Below, one piece after another: positions 10,406-21,340 of a DNA stretch of 64,000 nucleotides (positions within the stretch are counted from its first letter, which is position 1; each line of letters opens with the position of its first letter). The notes beneath the pieces were generated by a model that did no database searches, was not told the origin of the DNA, and was given only the letters and a program-made list of their open reading frames with translations. The stretch is taken from NCBI RefSeq assembly GCF_036320965.1, contig NC_092225.1:32539943-32603942 (forward strand), given 5' to 3'. The DNA comes from Panulirus ornatus (lineage: Eukaryota > Arthropoda > Malacostraca > Decapoda > Palinuridae). The position numbers and the translations under genes were made by a program.

Positions 10406-12067
10406 TATGCCTTCTCCAGATCCATAAATGCTACATACAAATCCATTTGCTTTTCTAAGTATTTCTCACATACATTCTTCAAAGCAAACACCTGATCCAC
10501 ACATCCTCTACCACTTCTGAAACCACACTGCTCTTCCCCAATCTGATGCTCTGTACATGCCTTCACCCTCTCAATCAATACCCTCCCATATAATTTGCCA
10601 GGAATACTGAACAAACTTATACCTCTGTAATTTGAGCACTCACTCTTATCCCCTTTGCCTTTGTACAATGGCACTATGCACGCATTCCGCCAATCCTCAG
10701 GCACCTCACCATGAGTCATACATACATTAAATAACCTTACCAACCAGTCAACAATACAGTCACCCCCTTTTTTAATAAATTCCACTGCAATACCATCCAA
10801 ACCTGCTGCCTTGCCGGCTTTCATCTTCCGCAAAGCTTTTACTACCTCTTCTCTGTTTACCAACTCATTTTCCCTAACCCTCACACTTTGCACACCACCT
10901 CGACCACCTCTGTGGCAGGTATTAAGAATATATGGTGTGGGAGGCAAGTTGTAAGAAGCAGTGAAAAGTTTTTATCGAGGATGTAAGGCATGTGTACGTG
11001 TAGGAAGAGAGGAAAGTGATTGGTTCTCAGTGAATGTAGGTTTGCGGCAGGGGTGTGTGATGTCTCCATGGTTGTTTAATTTGTTTATGGATGGGGTTGT
11101 TAGGGAGGTGAATGCAAGAGTTTTGGAAAGAGGGGCAAGTATGAAGTCTGTTGGGGATGAGAGAGCTTGGGAAGTGAGTCAGTTGTTGTTCGCTGATGAT
11201 ACAGCGCTGGTGGCTGATTCATGTGAGAAACTGCAGAAGCTGGTGACTGAGTTTGGTAAAGTGTGTGAAAGAAGAAAGTTAAGAGTAAATGTGAATAAGA
11301 GCAAGGTTATTAGGTACAGTAGGGTTGAGGGTCAATTCAATTGGGAGGTGAGTTTGAATGGAGAAAAACTGGAGGAAGTGAAGTGTTTTAGATATCTGGG
11401 AGTGGATCTGGCAGCGGATGGAACCATGGAAGCAGAAGTGGATCATAGGGTGGGGGAGGGGGCGAAAATTCTGGGAGCCTTGAAGAATGTGTGGAAGTCG
11501 AGAACATTATCTCGGAAAGCAAAAATGGGTATGTTTGAAGGAATAGTGGTTCCAACAATGTTGTGTGGTTGCAAGGCGTGGACTATGGATAGAGTTGTGC
11601 GCAGGAGGATGGATGTGCTGGAAATGAGATGTTTGAGGACAATGTGTGGTGTGAGGTGGTTTGATCGAGTAAGTAACGTAAGGGTAAGAGAGATGTGTGG
11701 AAATAAAAAGAGCATGGTTGAGAGAGCAGAAGAGGGTGTTTTGAAATGGTTTGGTCACATGGAGAGAATGAGTGAGGAAAGATTGACCAAGAGGATATAT
11801 GTGTCGGAGGTGGAGGGAACGAGGAGAAGAGGGAGACCAAATTGGAGGTGGAAAGATGGAGTGAAAAAGATTTTGTGTGATCGGGGCCTGAACATGCAGG
11901 AGGGTGAAAGGAGGGCAAAGAATAGAGTGAATTGGAGCGATGTGGTATACCGGGGTTGACGTGCTGTCAGTGGATTGAATCAAGGCATGTGTATGGGGGT
12001 GGGTTGGGCCATTTCTTTCGTCTGTTTCCTTGCGCTACCTCGCAAACGCGGGAGACAGCGACAAAGC

Positions 12068-12082
<15 letters not shown>
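10404..12082 (+). mobile_element. LINE family A, copy A4 with 5' inversion (twin priming)
   Basis: Bases 10404-10906 are minus-oriented and encode the RT amino part, from the Val-Arg-Glu-Asn region to D-L-E-K-A-Y-D. Bases 10908-12067 are plus-oriented and resume at L-W-K-V-L-R-I-Y-G. In intact copies these two points are only about 15-18 nt apart. An inverted upstream block followed by the downstream block in normal orientation is the structure expected from twin priming. The plus part is open from 10961 to the stop at 11957-11959, with F-A-D-D encoded at 11189-11200, and has the short 3' UTR class. A-run at 12068-12082. Confidence 0.9.
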
Positions 12083-12098
<16 letters not shown>

Positions 12099-12099
12099 T
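12083..12099. repeat. Short (TA)n array
   Basis: A short TA run joins the A-tail of LINE A4 to the T-run of the oppositely oriented LINE A5, so the two copies are tail to tail. Confidence 0.9.
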
Positions 12100-14755
12100 T
12101 TTTTTTTGCTTCGTTGCTGTCTCCCGTGTTTGCGAGGTAGCGCAAGGAAAGACGAAAGAAATGGCCCAACCCACCCCCATACACAATGCATATACATACA
12201 CGTCCACAAATGCAAATATACATACCTATACATCTCAATGTACACATATATATACACACACAGACACATACATATATAACCATGCACACAATTCACACTG
12301 TCTGCCTTTATTCATTCCCATCGCCACCTCACCACACATGGAATACCATCCCCCTCCCCCTCTCATGTGTGCGAGGTAGCACTAGGAAAAGACAACAAAG
12401 GCCCCATTCGTTCACACTCAGTCTCTAGCTGTCATGCAATAATGCCCGAAACCACGGCTCCCTTTCCACATCCAGGCCCCACACAACTTTCCATGGTTTA
12501 CCCCAGACGCTTCACATGCCCTGATTCAATCCACTGACAGCACGTCAACCCCGGTATACCACATCGATCCAATTCACTCTATTCCTTGCCCTCCTTTCAC
12601 CCTCCTGCATGTTCAGGCCCCGATCACACAAAATCTTTTTCACTCCATCTTTCCACCTCCAATTTGGTCTCCCACTTCTCCTCGTTCCCTCCACCTCCGA
12701 CACATATATCCTCTTGGTCAATCTTTCCTCACTCATTCTCTCCATGTGCCCAAACCATTTCAAAACACCCTCTTCTGCTCTCTCAACCACGCTCTTTTTA
12801 TGTCCACACATCTCTCTTACCCTTACGTTACTTACTCGATCAAACCACCTCACACCACACATTGTCCTCAAACATCTCATTTCCAGCACATCCACCCTCC
12901 TGCGCACAACTCTATCCATAGCCCACGCCTCGCAACCATACAACATTGTTGGAACCACTATTCCTTCAAACATACCCATTTTTGCTTTCCGAGATAATGT
13001 TCTCGACTTCCACACATTCTTTAATGCTCCCAGGATTTTCGCCCCCTCCCCCACCCTATGATCCACTTCCGCTTCCATGGTTCCATCCGCTGCCAGATCC
13101 ACTCCCAGATATCTAAAACACTTCACTTCCTCCAGTTTTTCTTCATTCAAACTTACCTCCCAATTGACTTGACCCTCAACCCTACTGTACCTAATAACCT
13201 TGCTCTTATTCACATTTACTCTTAACTTTCTTCTTCCACACACTTTTCCAAACTCAGTCACCAGCTTCTGCAGTTTCTCACATGAATCAGCCACCAGCGC
13301 TGTATCATCAGCGAACAACAACTGACTCACTTCCCAAGCTCTCTCATCCCCAACAGACTTCATACTTGCCCCTCTTTCCAAAACTCTTGCATTTACCTCC
13401 CTAACAACCCCATCCATAAACAAATTAAACAACCATGGAGACATCACACACCCCTGCCGCAAACCTACATTCACTGAGAACCAATCACTTTCCTCTCTTC
13501 CTACACGTACACATGTCTTACATCCTCGATAAAAACTTTTCACTGCTTCTAACAACTTTCCTCCCACACCATATATTCTTAATACCTTCCACAGAGCATC
13601 TCTATCAACTCTATCATATGCCTTCTCCAGATCCATAAATGCTACATACAAATCCATTTGCTTTTCTAAGTATTTCTCACATACATTCTTCAAAGCAAAC
13701 ACCTGATCCACACATCCTCTACCACTTCTGAAACCACACTGCTCTTCCCCAATCTGATGCTCTGTACATGCCTTCACCCTCTCAATCAATACCCTCCCAT
13801 ATAATTTACCAGGAATACTGAACAAACTTATACCTCTGTAATTTGAGCACTCACTCTTATCCCCTTTGCCTTTGTACAATGGCACTATGCACGCATTCCG
13901 CCAATCCTCAGGCACCTCACCATGAGTCATACATACATTAAATAACCTTACCAACCAGTCAACAATACAGTCACCCCCTTTTTTAATAAATTCCACTGCA
14001 ATACCATCCAAACCTGCTGCCTTGCCGGCTTTCATCTTCCGCAAAGCTTTCACTACCTCTTCTCTGTTTACCAAATCATTTTCCCTAACCCTCTTACTTT
14101 GCACACCACCTCGACCAAAACACCCTATATCTGCCACTCTATCATCAAACACATTCAACAAACCTTCAAAATACTCACTCTATCTCCTTCTCACATCACC
14201 ACTACTTGTTATCACCTCCCCATTTGCACCCTTCACTGAAGTTCCCATTTGCTCCCTTGTCTTACGCACTTTATTTACCTCCTTCCAGAACATCTTTTTA
14301 TTCTCCCTAAAATTTAATGATACTCTCTCACCCCAACTCTCATTTGCCCTTTTTTTCACCTCTTGCACCTTTCTCTTGACCTCCTGTCTCTTTCTTTTAT
14401 ACATCTCCCACTCAATTGCATTTTTTCCCTGCAAAAATCGTCCAAATGCCTCTCTCTTCTCTTTCACTAATACTCTTACTTCTTCATCCCACCACTCACT
14501 ACCCTTTCTAATCAACCCACCTCCCACTCTTCTCATGCCACAAGCATCTTTTGCGCAATCCATCACTGATTCCCTAAATACATCCCATTCCTCCCCCACT
14601 CCCCTTACTTCCATTGTTCTCACCTTTTTCCATTCTGTACTCAGTCTCTCCTGGTACTTCCTCACACAGGTCTCCTTCTCAAGCTCACTTACTCTCACCA
14701 CCCTCTTCACCCCAACATTCACTCTTCTTTTCTGAAAACCCATACAAATCTTCAC
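12099..14755 (-). mobile_element. LINE family A, copy A5 (long 3' UTR)
   Basis: Minus-strand copy. The 3' hairpin is at about 12115-12145. It keeps the long 3' UTR class (12145-12480), with an internal second 'gctacctcgca'-like motif near 12365-12380. The coding part covers the end of the endonuclease linker ([10 protein letters not shown]) through RT to the C-terminal end. It is truncated at 14755 against another LINE tail scrap. Confidence 0.9.
12545..14755 (-). pseudogene. LINE A5 RT polyprotein, interrupted by one stop
   Basis: Non-LTR reverse transcriptase, which would copy its own RNA at a nicked target. The frame reads from the linker between endonuclease and RT (14755) to the C-terminal stop at 12545. 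It is broken once, near 14177-14181, where the Trp codon of the R-R-R-W-S-E motif is TAG; below that break 538 residues are open. Visible motifs in order are [45 protein letters not shown] (13304-13315) and the C-terminal Y-G-C-E-A-W and W-F-G-H-M-E-R. The endonuclease domain is missing because of 5' truncation. The single nonsense change suggests recent loss. Confidence 0.85.
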
Positions 14756-14790
14756 TTTTTTTTTTTTTGCCGTTGTCTCCCGCGTTTGCG

Positions 14791-14824
<34 letters not shown>
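14756..14824 (-). repeat. LINE A tail scrap plus (TA)n
   Basis: A T-run and the sequence gccgttgtctcccgcgtttg match the minus-strand 3' end of LINE A but stop inside the hairpin at 'gaggta', where TA repeats begin (14793-14824). It is an extremely short insertion or the remnant of one. Confidence 0.8.
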
Positions 14825-14826
<2 letters not shown>

Positions 14827-14827
<1 letters not shown>

Positions 14828-14972
14828 TGCGAGCCATGTGCTATAGACAGGGTTGTGCAGAGGAGGGTGGATGTGCTGGAACTGAAACATTTGAGGACAA
14901 TATGTGGTGTGAGGTGCTTTGATCAAGCAAGTAATGCAAGGGTAAGAGAGATGTGTGGTAATAAAAGATTGT
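14827..14972 (+). mobile_element. LINE family A, copy A6 (small old fragment)
   Basis: About 145 bp matching the C-terminal coding region (C-E-A-W-like start, [10 protein letters not shown] and M-C-G-N-K). It is more diverged than its neighbours and begins at the TA array. Confidence 0.75.
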
Positions 14973-15297
14973 GGTACTTTACCCAACATGAATTTGGTAT
15001 CGATTTATATACTAACCAGAGGACAAATGAACAGCTCGATGAGCAGTGTGCCATGTTGGAGGAAAGGGGCACCACAAAACATGTTAGCTTATCCTTGGTT
15101 TATCTTTGCCGAAAAACAATTTCTTAGATGTATCTCTTTTTATATCTGGTCAGGATATGAAAAAGGTAAGCCATAATGTGTTAATTCCATAAAGGGTAAA
15201 CCTACACAAGGACCCAGTTTTATATTTATTTATGATGAAAATATCTTTTCTTTCAAAAAGAGACTGCTTTTGAAATTCATGGTGTATATATCCACAG
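14973..15297. other. End of intron 2
   Basis: No repeat was recognised. The sequence becomes pyrimidine-richer toward the acceptor at 15296-15297 (tatatccacag). Confidence 0.6.
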
Positions 15298-15425
15298 GAG
15301 ATGTAATTCTTTCTATCAACGGCCATGACATGGAGAAGGCAGACCACAAAACCTTAGTCAATTTCATCCAGGGGTGTGGCGACAGGATGCGGATGGTGGT
15401 ACTTTTTGAAGACTGTGTGCACAAG
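15298..15425 (+). CDS. Tamalin/GRASP-CYTIP-like scaffold, last PDZ exon
   Basis: The exon enters in phase 1, its first two bases completing the split Gly codon from 3914, and leaves in phase 0 at donor gtagtg (15426). It encodes the G-D-V-I-L-S-I-N-G turn, the alpha-B helix D-H-K-T-L-V-N-F-I and the final strand M-R-M-V-V-L-F-E-D. His at the first position of the alpha-B helix is the hallmark of class I PDZ domains, which bind S/T-x-hydrophobic carboxyl ends. With the exons at 153 and 3812, a full PDZ domain of about 90 residues is complete. The next exon, at 21341, also joins in phase 0. Confidence 0.85.
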
Positions 15426-15714
15426 GTAGTGTGTTGTCTTGAAGGTTTTAGTAAAGCTAGTTTGATGAGTCATTGAATAATCCCTATCTGTGATGTGACC
15501 TACCATATAAGTTTGGAGCCAATCATGACATTTTTTAAAGTACATTAGAGATATTTCATTTTTTTTAGAATACTTCAGAGGAGAGTTAAGATGATTATTA
15601 GATTTGTTATTCTTCATATCAGAAAGATATGGTGAATAGAACATCTGCATTTCCCAAGAAGTCTTGAATCACACTTTCAATCACAGACATACATGAATCC
15701 AGTTCACAACTTTC

Positions 15715-16579
15715 TTGAATGGACAGTCACTCTCACAGAACAAAACACCAACCATTCTAAGCATCACATATGACATACATACAACATTCACTATCTACAC
15801 CAATAACATTAACACAGACGCAAAACGCAAGGTAAATGCCCTTAGAATACTAACTGGCATGATACTTATGCATAAAAGCTTATCCCTTAACATCCTCTAC
15901 AAGCAATTCATATGCTTCATAATATATTACACCTCACCAGCTTAGTCTTTCACCCTCTTAAAGCAAATAGAACTGCAAATTACATACAACTGTGCATTCA
16001 GAATAATCACTGGCTGCCTAGCAACCACAAACATTCAACATTTACACAATGAAACAAAGATCCTCCCAGTACAATCCTACCTCAACATGCTCAGCCCTCA
16101 AATCTGTGCAACAGCACTAGACCCTCCAAACCTCTCCATAGTTAACCACCAACCCCTTGGCATAGATAAAAACTTACCACTGCCTTAAACTTCAGCAACC
16201 TCTACTCACAGATCCCCTCACCTGAACAGATATAACACTAACAAAACGCATTCTCATTAAAATAACCCATCAAGCACTAAACAGCTGCCTTTTCAACTGA
16301 TTACTTAACTTCATCCCAGCAGATATACACCCATCAGAAGCAACATTCCCCAGACAAACGTGAGTTGCACTTTCTGTGTCTTCTCAAAACACATCCCTAC
16401 AACATTACAAACTGTTTCAGTATATCCCAAGAGCCTTCATGCCCCTGATGCAACTTTCTTCTTCTTTTCTTTCAAACTATTCGCCATTTCCTGCGTTAGC
16501 AAGGTAGCGTTAAGAACAGAGGACTGGGCTTCTGAGGGAATATCCTCACCTGGCCCAATTCTCTGTTCCTTCTTTTGGA

Positions 16580-16610
<31 letters not shown>

Positions 16611-16880
16611 CGAGAGGGGAGGATTTCCAGCCCCCCGCTCCCTCCCCTTTTAGTCGCCTTCTACGACACGCAGGGAATACGTGGGAAGTATTCTTAATCC
16701 CCTATCCACAGGGATAAATGTTTCATTGCAACTACCACAACAAATACACCAAGCTCTCACTATTCAATTACCCCACACTCTCCACACACACATCATCGCT
16801 ACACTTGATGACCTGTGGTCCCAACCATTGGATGATTTTAGTTTCATGAGCACTGCAGGAGCATCATAAAGATAGAGGGG
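15715..16880 (+). mobile_element. Jockey-like LINE fragment (RT C-terminal part), degraded
   Basis: Broken frames read in order as features of Jockey-type elements downstream of the RT active site: a Y-D-x-H-x-T-F-x-x-x-x-N stretch, L-R-I-L-T-G, I-Y-Y-T-S-P-A (normally Y-x-x-P-I-W), A-F-R-I-I-T-G-C, the H-L-H-N-E-T-K-I-L-P-V block and a final D-L-W-S-Q-P near 16815. Stops and frameshifts are frequent. SINE-S copy S3 interrupts it at about 16465-16722, so this fragment is older than that SINE. Clade assignment is from memory of the motif pattern. Confidence 0.7.
16465..16722 (-). mobile_element. SINE-S copy S3
   Basis: Full-type minus-strand copy inserted into the Jockey-like fragment, and one of the few copies with no adjacent (TA)n array. 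The internal A-run (16586-16611) is the longest seen. No convincing target duplication was found; only 'tgcaact' recurs on both sides, at some distance. Confidence 0.9.
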
Positions 16881-17499
16881 ACTCTTGGGTAGGAATTAAG
16901 TAGTCATATTTGGACATTGTAGAAATTTACACTAATGGCCAATGAAACATCCATGTCAGTTTCACTTTGTTCTTAGAACACTGACACAAGTTCATAAAAT
17001 TTTCTCTACCTGCATAAGCATATAGACTTGATTCATCAAACAAAACTCCCTCAGTTATTGCTATCATGAATATATTTTTGTTGAAAAATGGTCAGCATTC
17101 TTGAAACAGATTTATTTCTCTACAACAGCTGTATTAGTTTTGTGAGAATTTGACTAATATTAGTGATTGAACATCCAAATAACTAAAAAAAATCAGTGTT
17201 TTCTTGTGTACTACTCTTGAGCTTTATATCAATATCAGGGCAAGTTCATAATCCACCAAACCCTTAACCAATCCTGGATACATGCCCGACACAAAGTATC
17301 CCCACTAAACGGAAGCACCTCCAGGAAGTAACAATCTGGCACAGAGTTTTGAAAAAATGAAGGAATCTTGTGCATGAGCGACACTGACACCAGGGGATGG
17401 GAAACATTGTTGCATATTTGATTCCCTTGTTACCTTGCCTTTCTCCATTGACATCATGAACAATATTTCAAATGGCACACATGATGAGCACATATGTAG
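16881..17499. other. Intron 3, unrecognised sequence
   Basis: AT-rich sequence without recognisable coding or repeat content. Confidence 0.5.
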
Positions 17500-18070
17500 A
17501 TATTTCACAAACTCCATAGGCTTGTATTGGTCAAGACCTTATAGAGGTATATTGTTTATGTTTTTTCTAGATGTTTCAATGCTTTCCCAAACCTTTACCC
17601 AAATCCACTTCACTGGTGTTCAGGTTATAGTATCTTCCACCATGGAAATTATTCCAATCTTATCTCTCAGTTTCTCATGTATCTATCCTCTACAGCTCTC
17701 ACCTCTGAATCCCTCAGCCTTATTAGCTACTTTTTTAGTGTAAATTTACTTGTGATGAATTTGGGGAAAGTTTTGAATTGTTCTCTTGCTTTGTCTATAA
17801 TGTTCTTCTCAAGATTTCTTTCTTTGTCTTTTATCATCCTGCCATATTTGTTTCTTACTCTCATACCTTTAATTTGTTAGCTTACTAGGTTGCTGTCTTT
17901 ATCTTTGTCACATCACATCTTTCAGCTCTTTCACATTGAAATTTTGAACCCCATCGCCTTTCCTACCTTTTTCTCTATATTTGAGGTTAATGGGTATCCA
18001 TTTTTCTACTCCTTCCACATACATTTCACTTTAACATCTACAGTGCTCTGTCTCCTGAACTCCAATTTCT
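17500..18070 (-). mobile_element. Degraded CR1/Jockey-type LINE fragment
   Basis: The minus strand gives broken frames resembling the linker between endonuclease and RT: R-N-K-Y-G-R-M-I-K-D-K-E-R-N-L-E-K-N-I near 17800-17870, then a K-x-F-P-K-F-I-x-S-K-F block near 17730-17790. In CR1/L2-like LINEs this linker ends in 'F-x-K-x-I-x-S-K'. Edges are approximate and the clade is uncertain. Confidence 0.5.
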
Positions 18071-18477
18071 AATTTAGGATACTTAGTGCAATATCATGTG
18101 TTTTCTCTAATGTGCTATATCTTAGTGTTAAAGGATTTTAGTGGTAAACTTCTTTTTTCATGTATGTGTTCTCCGTAATATCATACACATTACAGATGAC
18201 CACATTTTTTGTCTACCTGAATATTTACACTACTTTAGAATCAATCAAAGTCATGAAATTTTGATATTAATCTTGCATTAACCATAATGGGGCATATATT
18301 TCATCTTCTAGACTAGAGAAAAATATACCATACTCATTTTTCAAAATACAGCTCTAAATACTTTTGCTGAAAAAAAATTGAAAAATGTATCACCATTCAA
18401 GTGAAGATTTTTTGTTTTTGTCTATAATTTTCATATACACTGAGACAGTAAGTGTTTTATGTACAGTGAGTAAATCT

Positions 18478-18481
<4 letters not shown>
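18071..18481. other. Intron 3, unrecognised sequence
   Basis: AT-rich, with no recognisable repeat or coding content, up to the TA array at 18482. Confidence 0.5.

Positions 18482-18532
<51 letters not shown>
18482..18532. repeat. (TA)n array
   Basis: TA array abutting the T-run (minus-strand A-tail) of LINE A7. Confidence 0.97.
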
Positions 18533-18541
<9 letters not shown>

Positions 18542-19568
18542 TTTGCTTTGTCGCTGTCTCCCGCATTTGCGAGGTAGCGCAAGGAAACAGACGAAAGAAA
18601 TGGCCCAACCCACCCCCATACACATGTATATACATACATCCACACACGCAAATATACATACCTACACAGCTTTCCATGGTTTACCCCAGACGCTTCACAT
18701 GCCCTGATTCAATCCATTGACAGCACGTCAACCCCGGTATACCACATCGATCCAATTCACTCTATTCCTTGCCCTCCTTTCACCCTCCTGCATGTTCAGG
18801 CCCCGATCACACAAAATCTTTTTCACTCCATCTTTCCACCTCCAATTTGGTCTCCCACTTCTCCTCGTTCCCTCCACCTCCGACACATATCCTCTTGGTC
18901 AATCTTTCCTCACTCATTCTCTCCATGTGCCCAAACCATTTCAAAACACCCTCTTCTGCTCTCTCAACCACGCTCTGTTTATTTCCACACATCTCTCTTA
19001 CCCTTACGTTACTTACTCGATCAAACCACCTCACACCACATATTGTCCTCAAACATCTCATTTCCAGCACATCCATCCTCCTGCGCACAACTCTATCCAT
19101 AGCCCACGCCTCGCAACCATACAACATTGTTGGAACCACTATTCCTTCAAACATACCCATTTTTGCTTTCCGAGATAACGTTCTCGACTTCCACACATTC
19201 TTCAAGGCTCCCAGAATTTTCGCCCCCTCCCCCACCCTATGATCCACTTCCGCTTCGATGGTTCCATCCGCTGCCAGATCCACTCCCAGATATCTAAAAC
19301 ACTTTACTTCCTCCAGTTTTTCTCCATTCAAACTTACCTCCCAATTGACTTGACCCTCAACCCTACTGTACCTAATAACCTTGCTCTTATTCACATTTAC
19401 TCTTAACTTTCTTCTTTCACACACTTTACCAAACTCAGTCACCAGCTTCTGCAGTTTCTCACATGAATCAGCCACCAGCGCTGTATTATCAGCGAACAAC
19501 AACTGACTCACTTCCCAAGCTCTCTCATCCCCAACTGACTTCATACTTGCCCCTCAACAAACTTATAC
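18533..19568 (-). mobile_element. LINE family A, copy A7 (5'-truncated)
   Basis: Minus-strand copy with T-run, hairpin, medium 3' UTR and coding sequence. A 2-bp deletion in the stretch for I-Y-V-S-E-V-E-G (near 18890) shifts the frame near the C-terminal end; 245 residues upstream of it are open, with F-A-D-N replacing F-A-D-D near 19490. Main similarity stops at 19555. The next 13 bases (19556-19568) are a separate LINE piece, the exact reverse complement of 19774-19786. Confidence 0.88.

Positions 19569-19572
<4 letters not shown>

Positions 19573-19647
<75 letters not shown>
19573..19647. repeat. (TA)n array
   Basis: TA array with one 'ca' interruption, between LINE A7 and SINE-S S4. Confidence 0.97.
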
Positions 19648-19773
19648 TTTTCTTTTTCTTTTATACTATTCGCCATTTCCCGCGTTAGCGAGGTAGCATT
19701 AAGAACAGAGGACTGGGCCTTTGAGGGAATACCCTCACCTGGCCCAATTCTCTGTTCCTTCTTTTGGAAAAAG
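19648..19773 (-). mobile_element. SINE-S copy S4 (3' module only)
   Basis: Contains the tail, hairpin and 3' module but stops at 'cttcttttggaaaaa', the internal A-run of full copies. The 5' module is absent and LINE A8 follows immediately. Confidence 0.88.
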
Positions 19774-19775
19774 AA

Positions 19776-21241
19776 GTATAAGTTTGTTGAGTATTCCTGG
19801 TAAATTATATGGGAGGGTATTGATTGAGAGGGTGAAGGCATGTACAGAGCATCAGATTGGGGAAGAGCAGTGTGGTTTCAGAAGTGGTAGAGGATGTGTG
19901 GATCAGGTGTTTGCTTTGAAAAATGTATGTGACAAATACTTAGAAAAGCAAATGGATTTGTATGTAGCATTTATGGATCTGGAGAAGGCATATGATAGAG
20001 TTGATAGAGATGCTCTGTGGAAGGTATTAAGAATATATGGTGTGGGAGGCAAGTTGTTAGAAGCAGTGAAAAGTTTTTATCGAGGATGTAAGGCATGTGT
20101 ACGTGTAGGAAGAGAGGAAAGTGATTGGTTCTCAGTGAATGTAGGTTTGCGGCAGGGGTGTGTGATGTCTCCATGGTTGTTTAATTTGTTTATGGATGGG
20201 GTTGTTAGGGAGGTGAATGCAAGAGTTTTGGAAAGAGGGGCAAGTATGAAGTCTGTTGGGGATGAGAGAGCTTGGGAAGTGAGTCAGTTGTTGTTCGCTG
20301 ATGATACAGCGCTGGTGACTGATTCATGTGAGAAACTGCAGAAGCTGGTGACTGAGTTTGGTAAAGTGTGTGAAAGAAGAAAGTTAAGAGTAAATGTGAA
20401 TAAGAGCAAGGTTATTAGGTACAGTAGGGTTGAGGGTCAAGTCAATTGGGAGGTAAGTTTGAATGGAGAAAAACTGGAGGAAGTAAAGTGTTTTAGATAT
20501 CTTGGAGTGGATCTGGCAGCGGATGGAACCATCGAAGCGGAAGTGGATCATAGGGTGGGGGAGGGGGCGATAACTCTGGGAGCCTTGAAGAATGTGTGGA
20601 AGTCGAGAACATTATCTCGGAAAGCAAAAATGGGTATGTTTGAAGGAATAGTGGTTCCAACAATGTTGTATGGTTGCGAGGCGTGGGCTATGGATAGAGT
20701 TGTGCGCAGGAGGATGGATGTGCTGGAAATGAGATGTTTGAGGACAATGTGTGGTGTGAGGTGGTTTGATCGAGTAAGTAACGTAAGGGTAAGAGAGATG
20801 TGTGGAAATAAAAAGAGCGTGGTTGAGAGAGCAGAAGAGGGTGTTTTGAAATGGTTTGGGCACATGGAGAGAATGAGTGAGGAAAGATTGACCAAGAGGA
20901 TATATGTGTCGGAGGTGGAGGGAACGAGGAGAAGTGGGAGACCAAATTGGAGGTGGAAAGATGGAGTGAAAAAGATTTTGTGTGATCGGGGCCTGAACAT
21001 GCAGGAGGGTGAAAGGAGGGCAAGGAATAGAGTGAATTGGATCGATGTGGTATACCGGGGTTGACGTGCTGTCAGTGGATTGAATCAGGGCATGTGAAGC
21101 GTCTGGGGTAAACCATGGAAAGCTGTGTAGGTATGTATATTTGCGTGTGTGGACGTATGTATATACATGTGTATGGGGGTGGGTTGGGCCATTTCTTTCG
21201 TCTGTTTCCTTGCGCTACCTCGGAAACGCAGGAGACAGCGG

Positions 21242-21256
<15 letters not shown>
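19776..21256 (+). mobile_element. LINE family A, copy A8, close to the exon 4 acceptor
   Basis: A sense-oriented 5'-truncated copy starting at the codons for S-L-L-S-I-P-G-K. It is open without interruption to the stop at 21062-21064 (about 428 residues) and encodes G-F-R-S-G-R-G, D-L-E-K-A-Y-D, F-A-D-D (20294-20305) and the complete C-terminal region. The medium 3' UTR ends in a variant hairpin (cggaaacgcaggagacagcgg) and a 16-base A-run. Its TA tail ends 28 nt upstream of the exon 4 splice site. Confidence 0.9.

Positions 21257-21312
<56 letters not shown>
21257..21312. repeat. (TA)n array next to a splice acceptor
   Basis: A TA array of about 28 units between the A-tail of LINE A8 and the last 28 nt of intron 3. 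Confidence 0.97.
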
Positions 21313-21316
<4 letters not shown>

Positions 21317-21340
21317 TTCAAGTTGTGATTGTATAACCAG

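Noticed and set aside
16465..16740. 'tgcaact' on both sides of SINE-S S3 as a target duplication
   Set aside because: Only seven bases, and the right copy lies over ten bases away from the element end.
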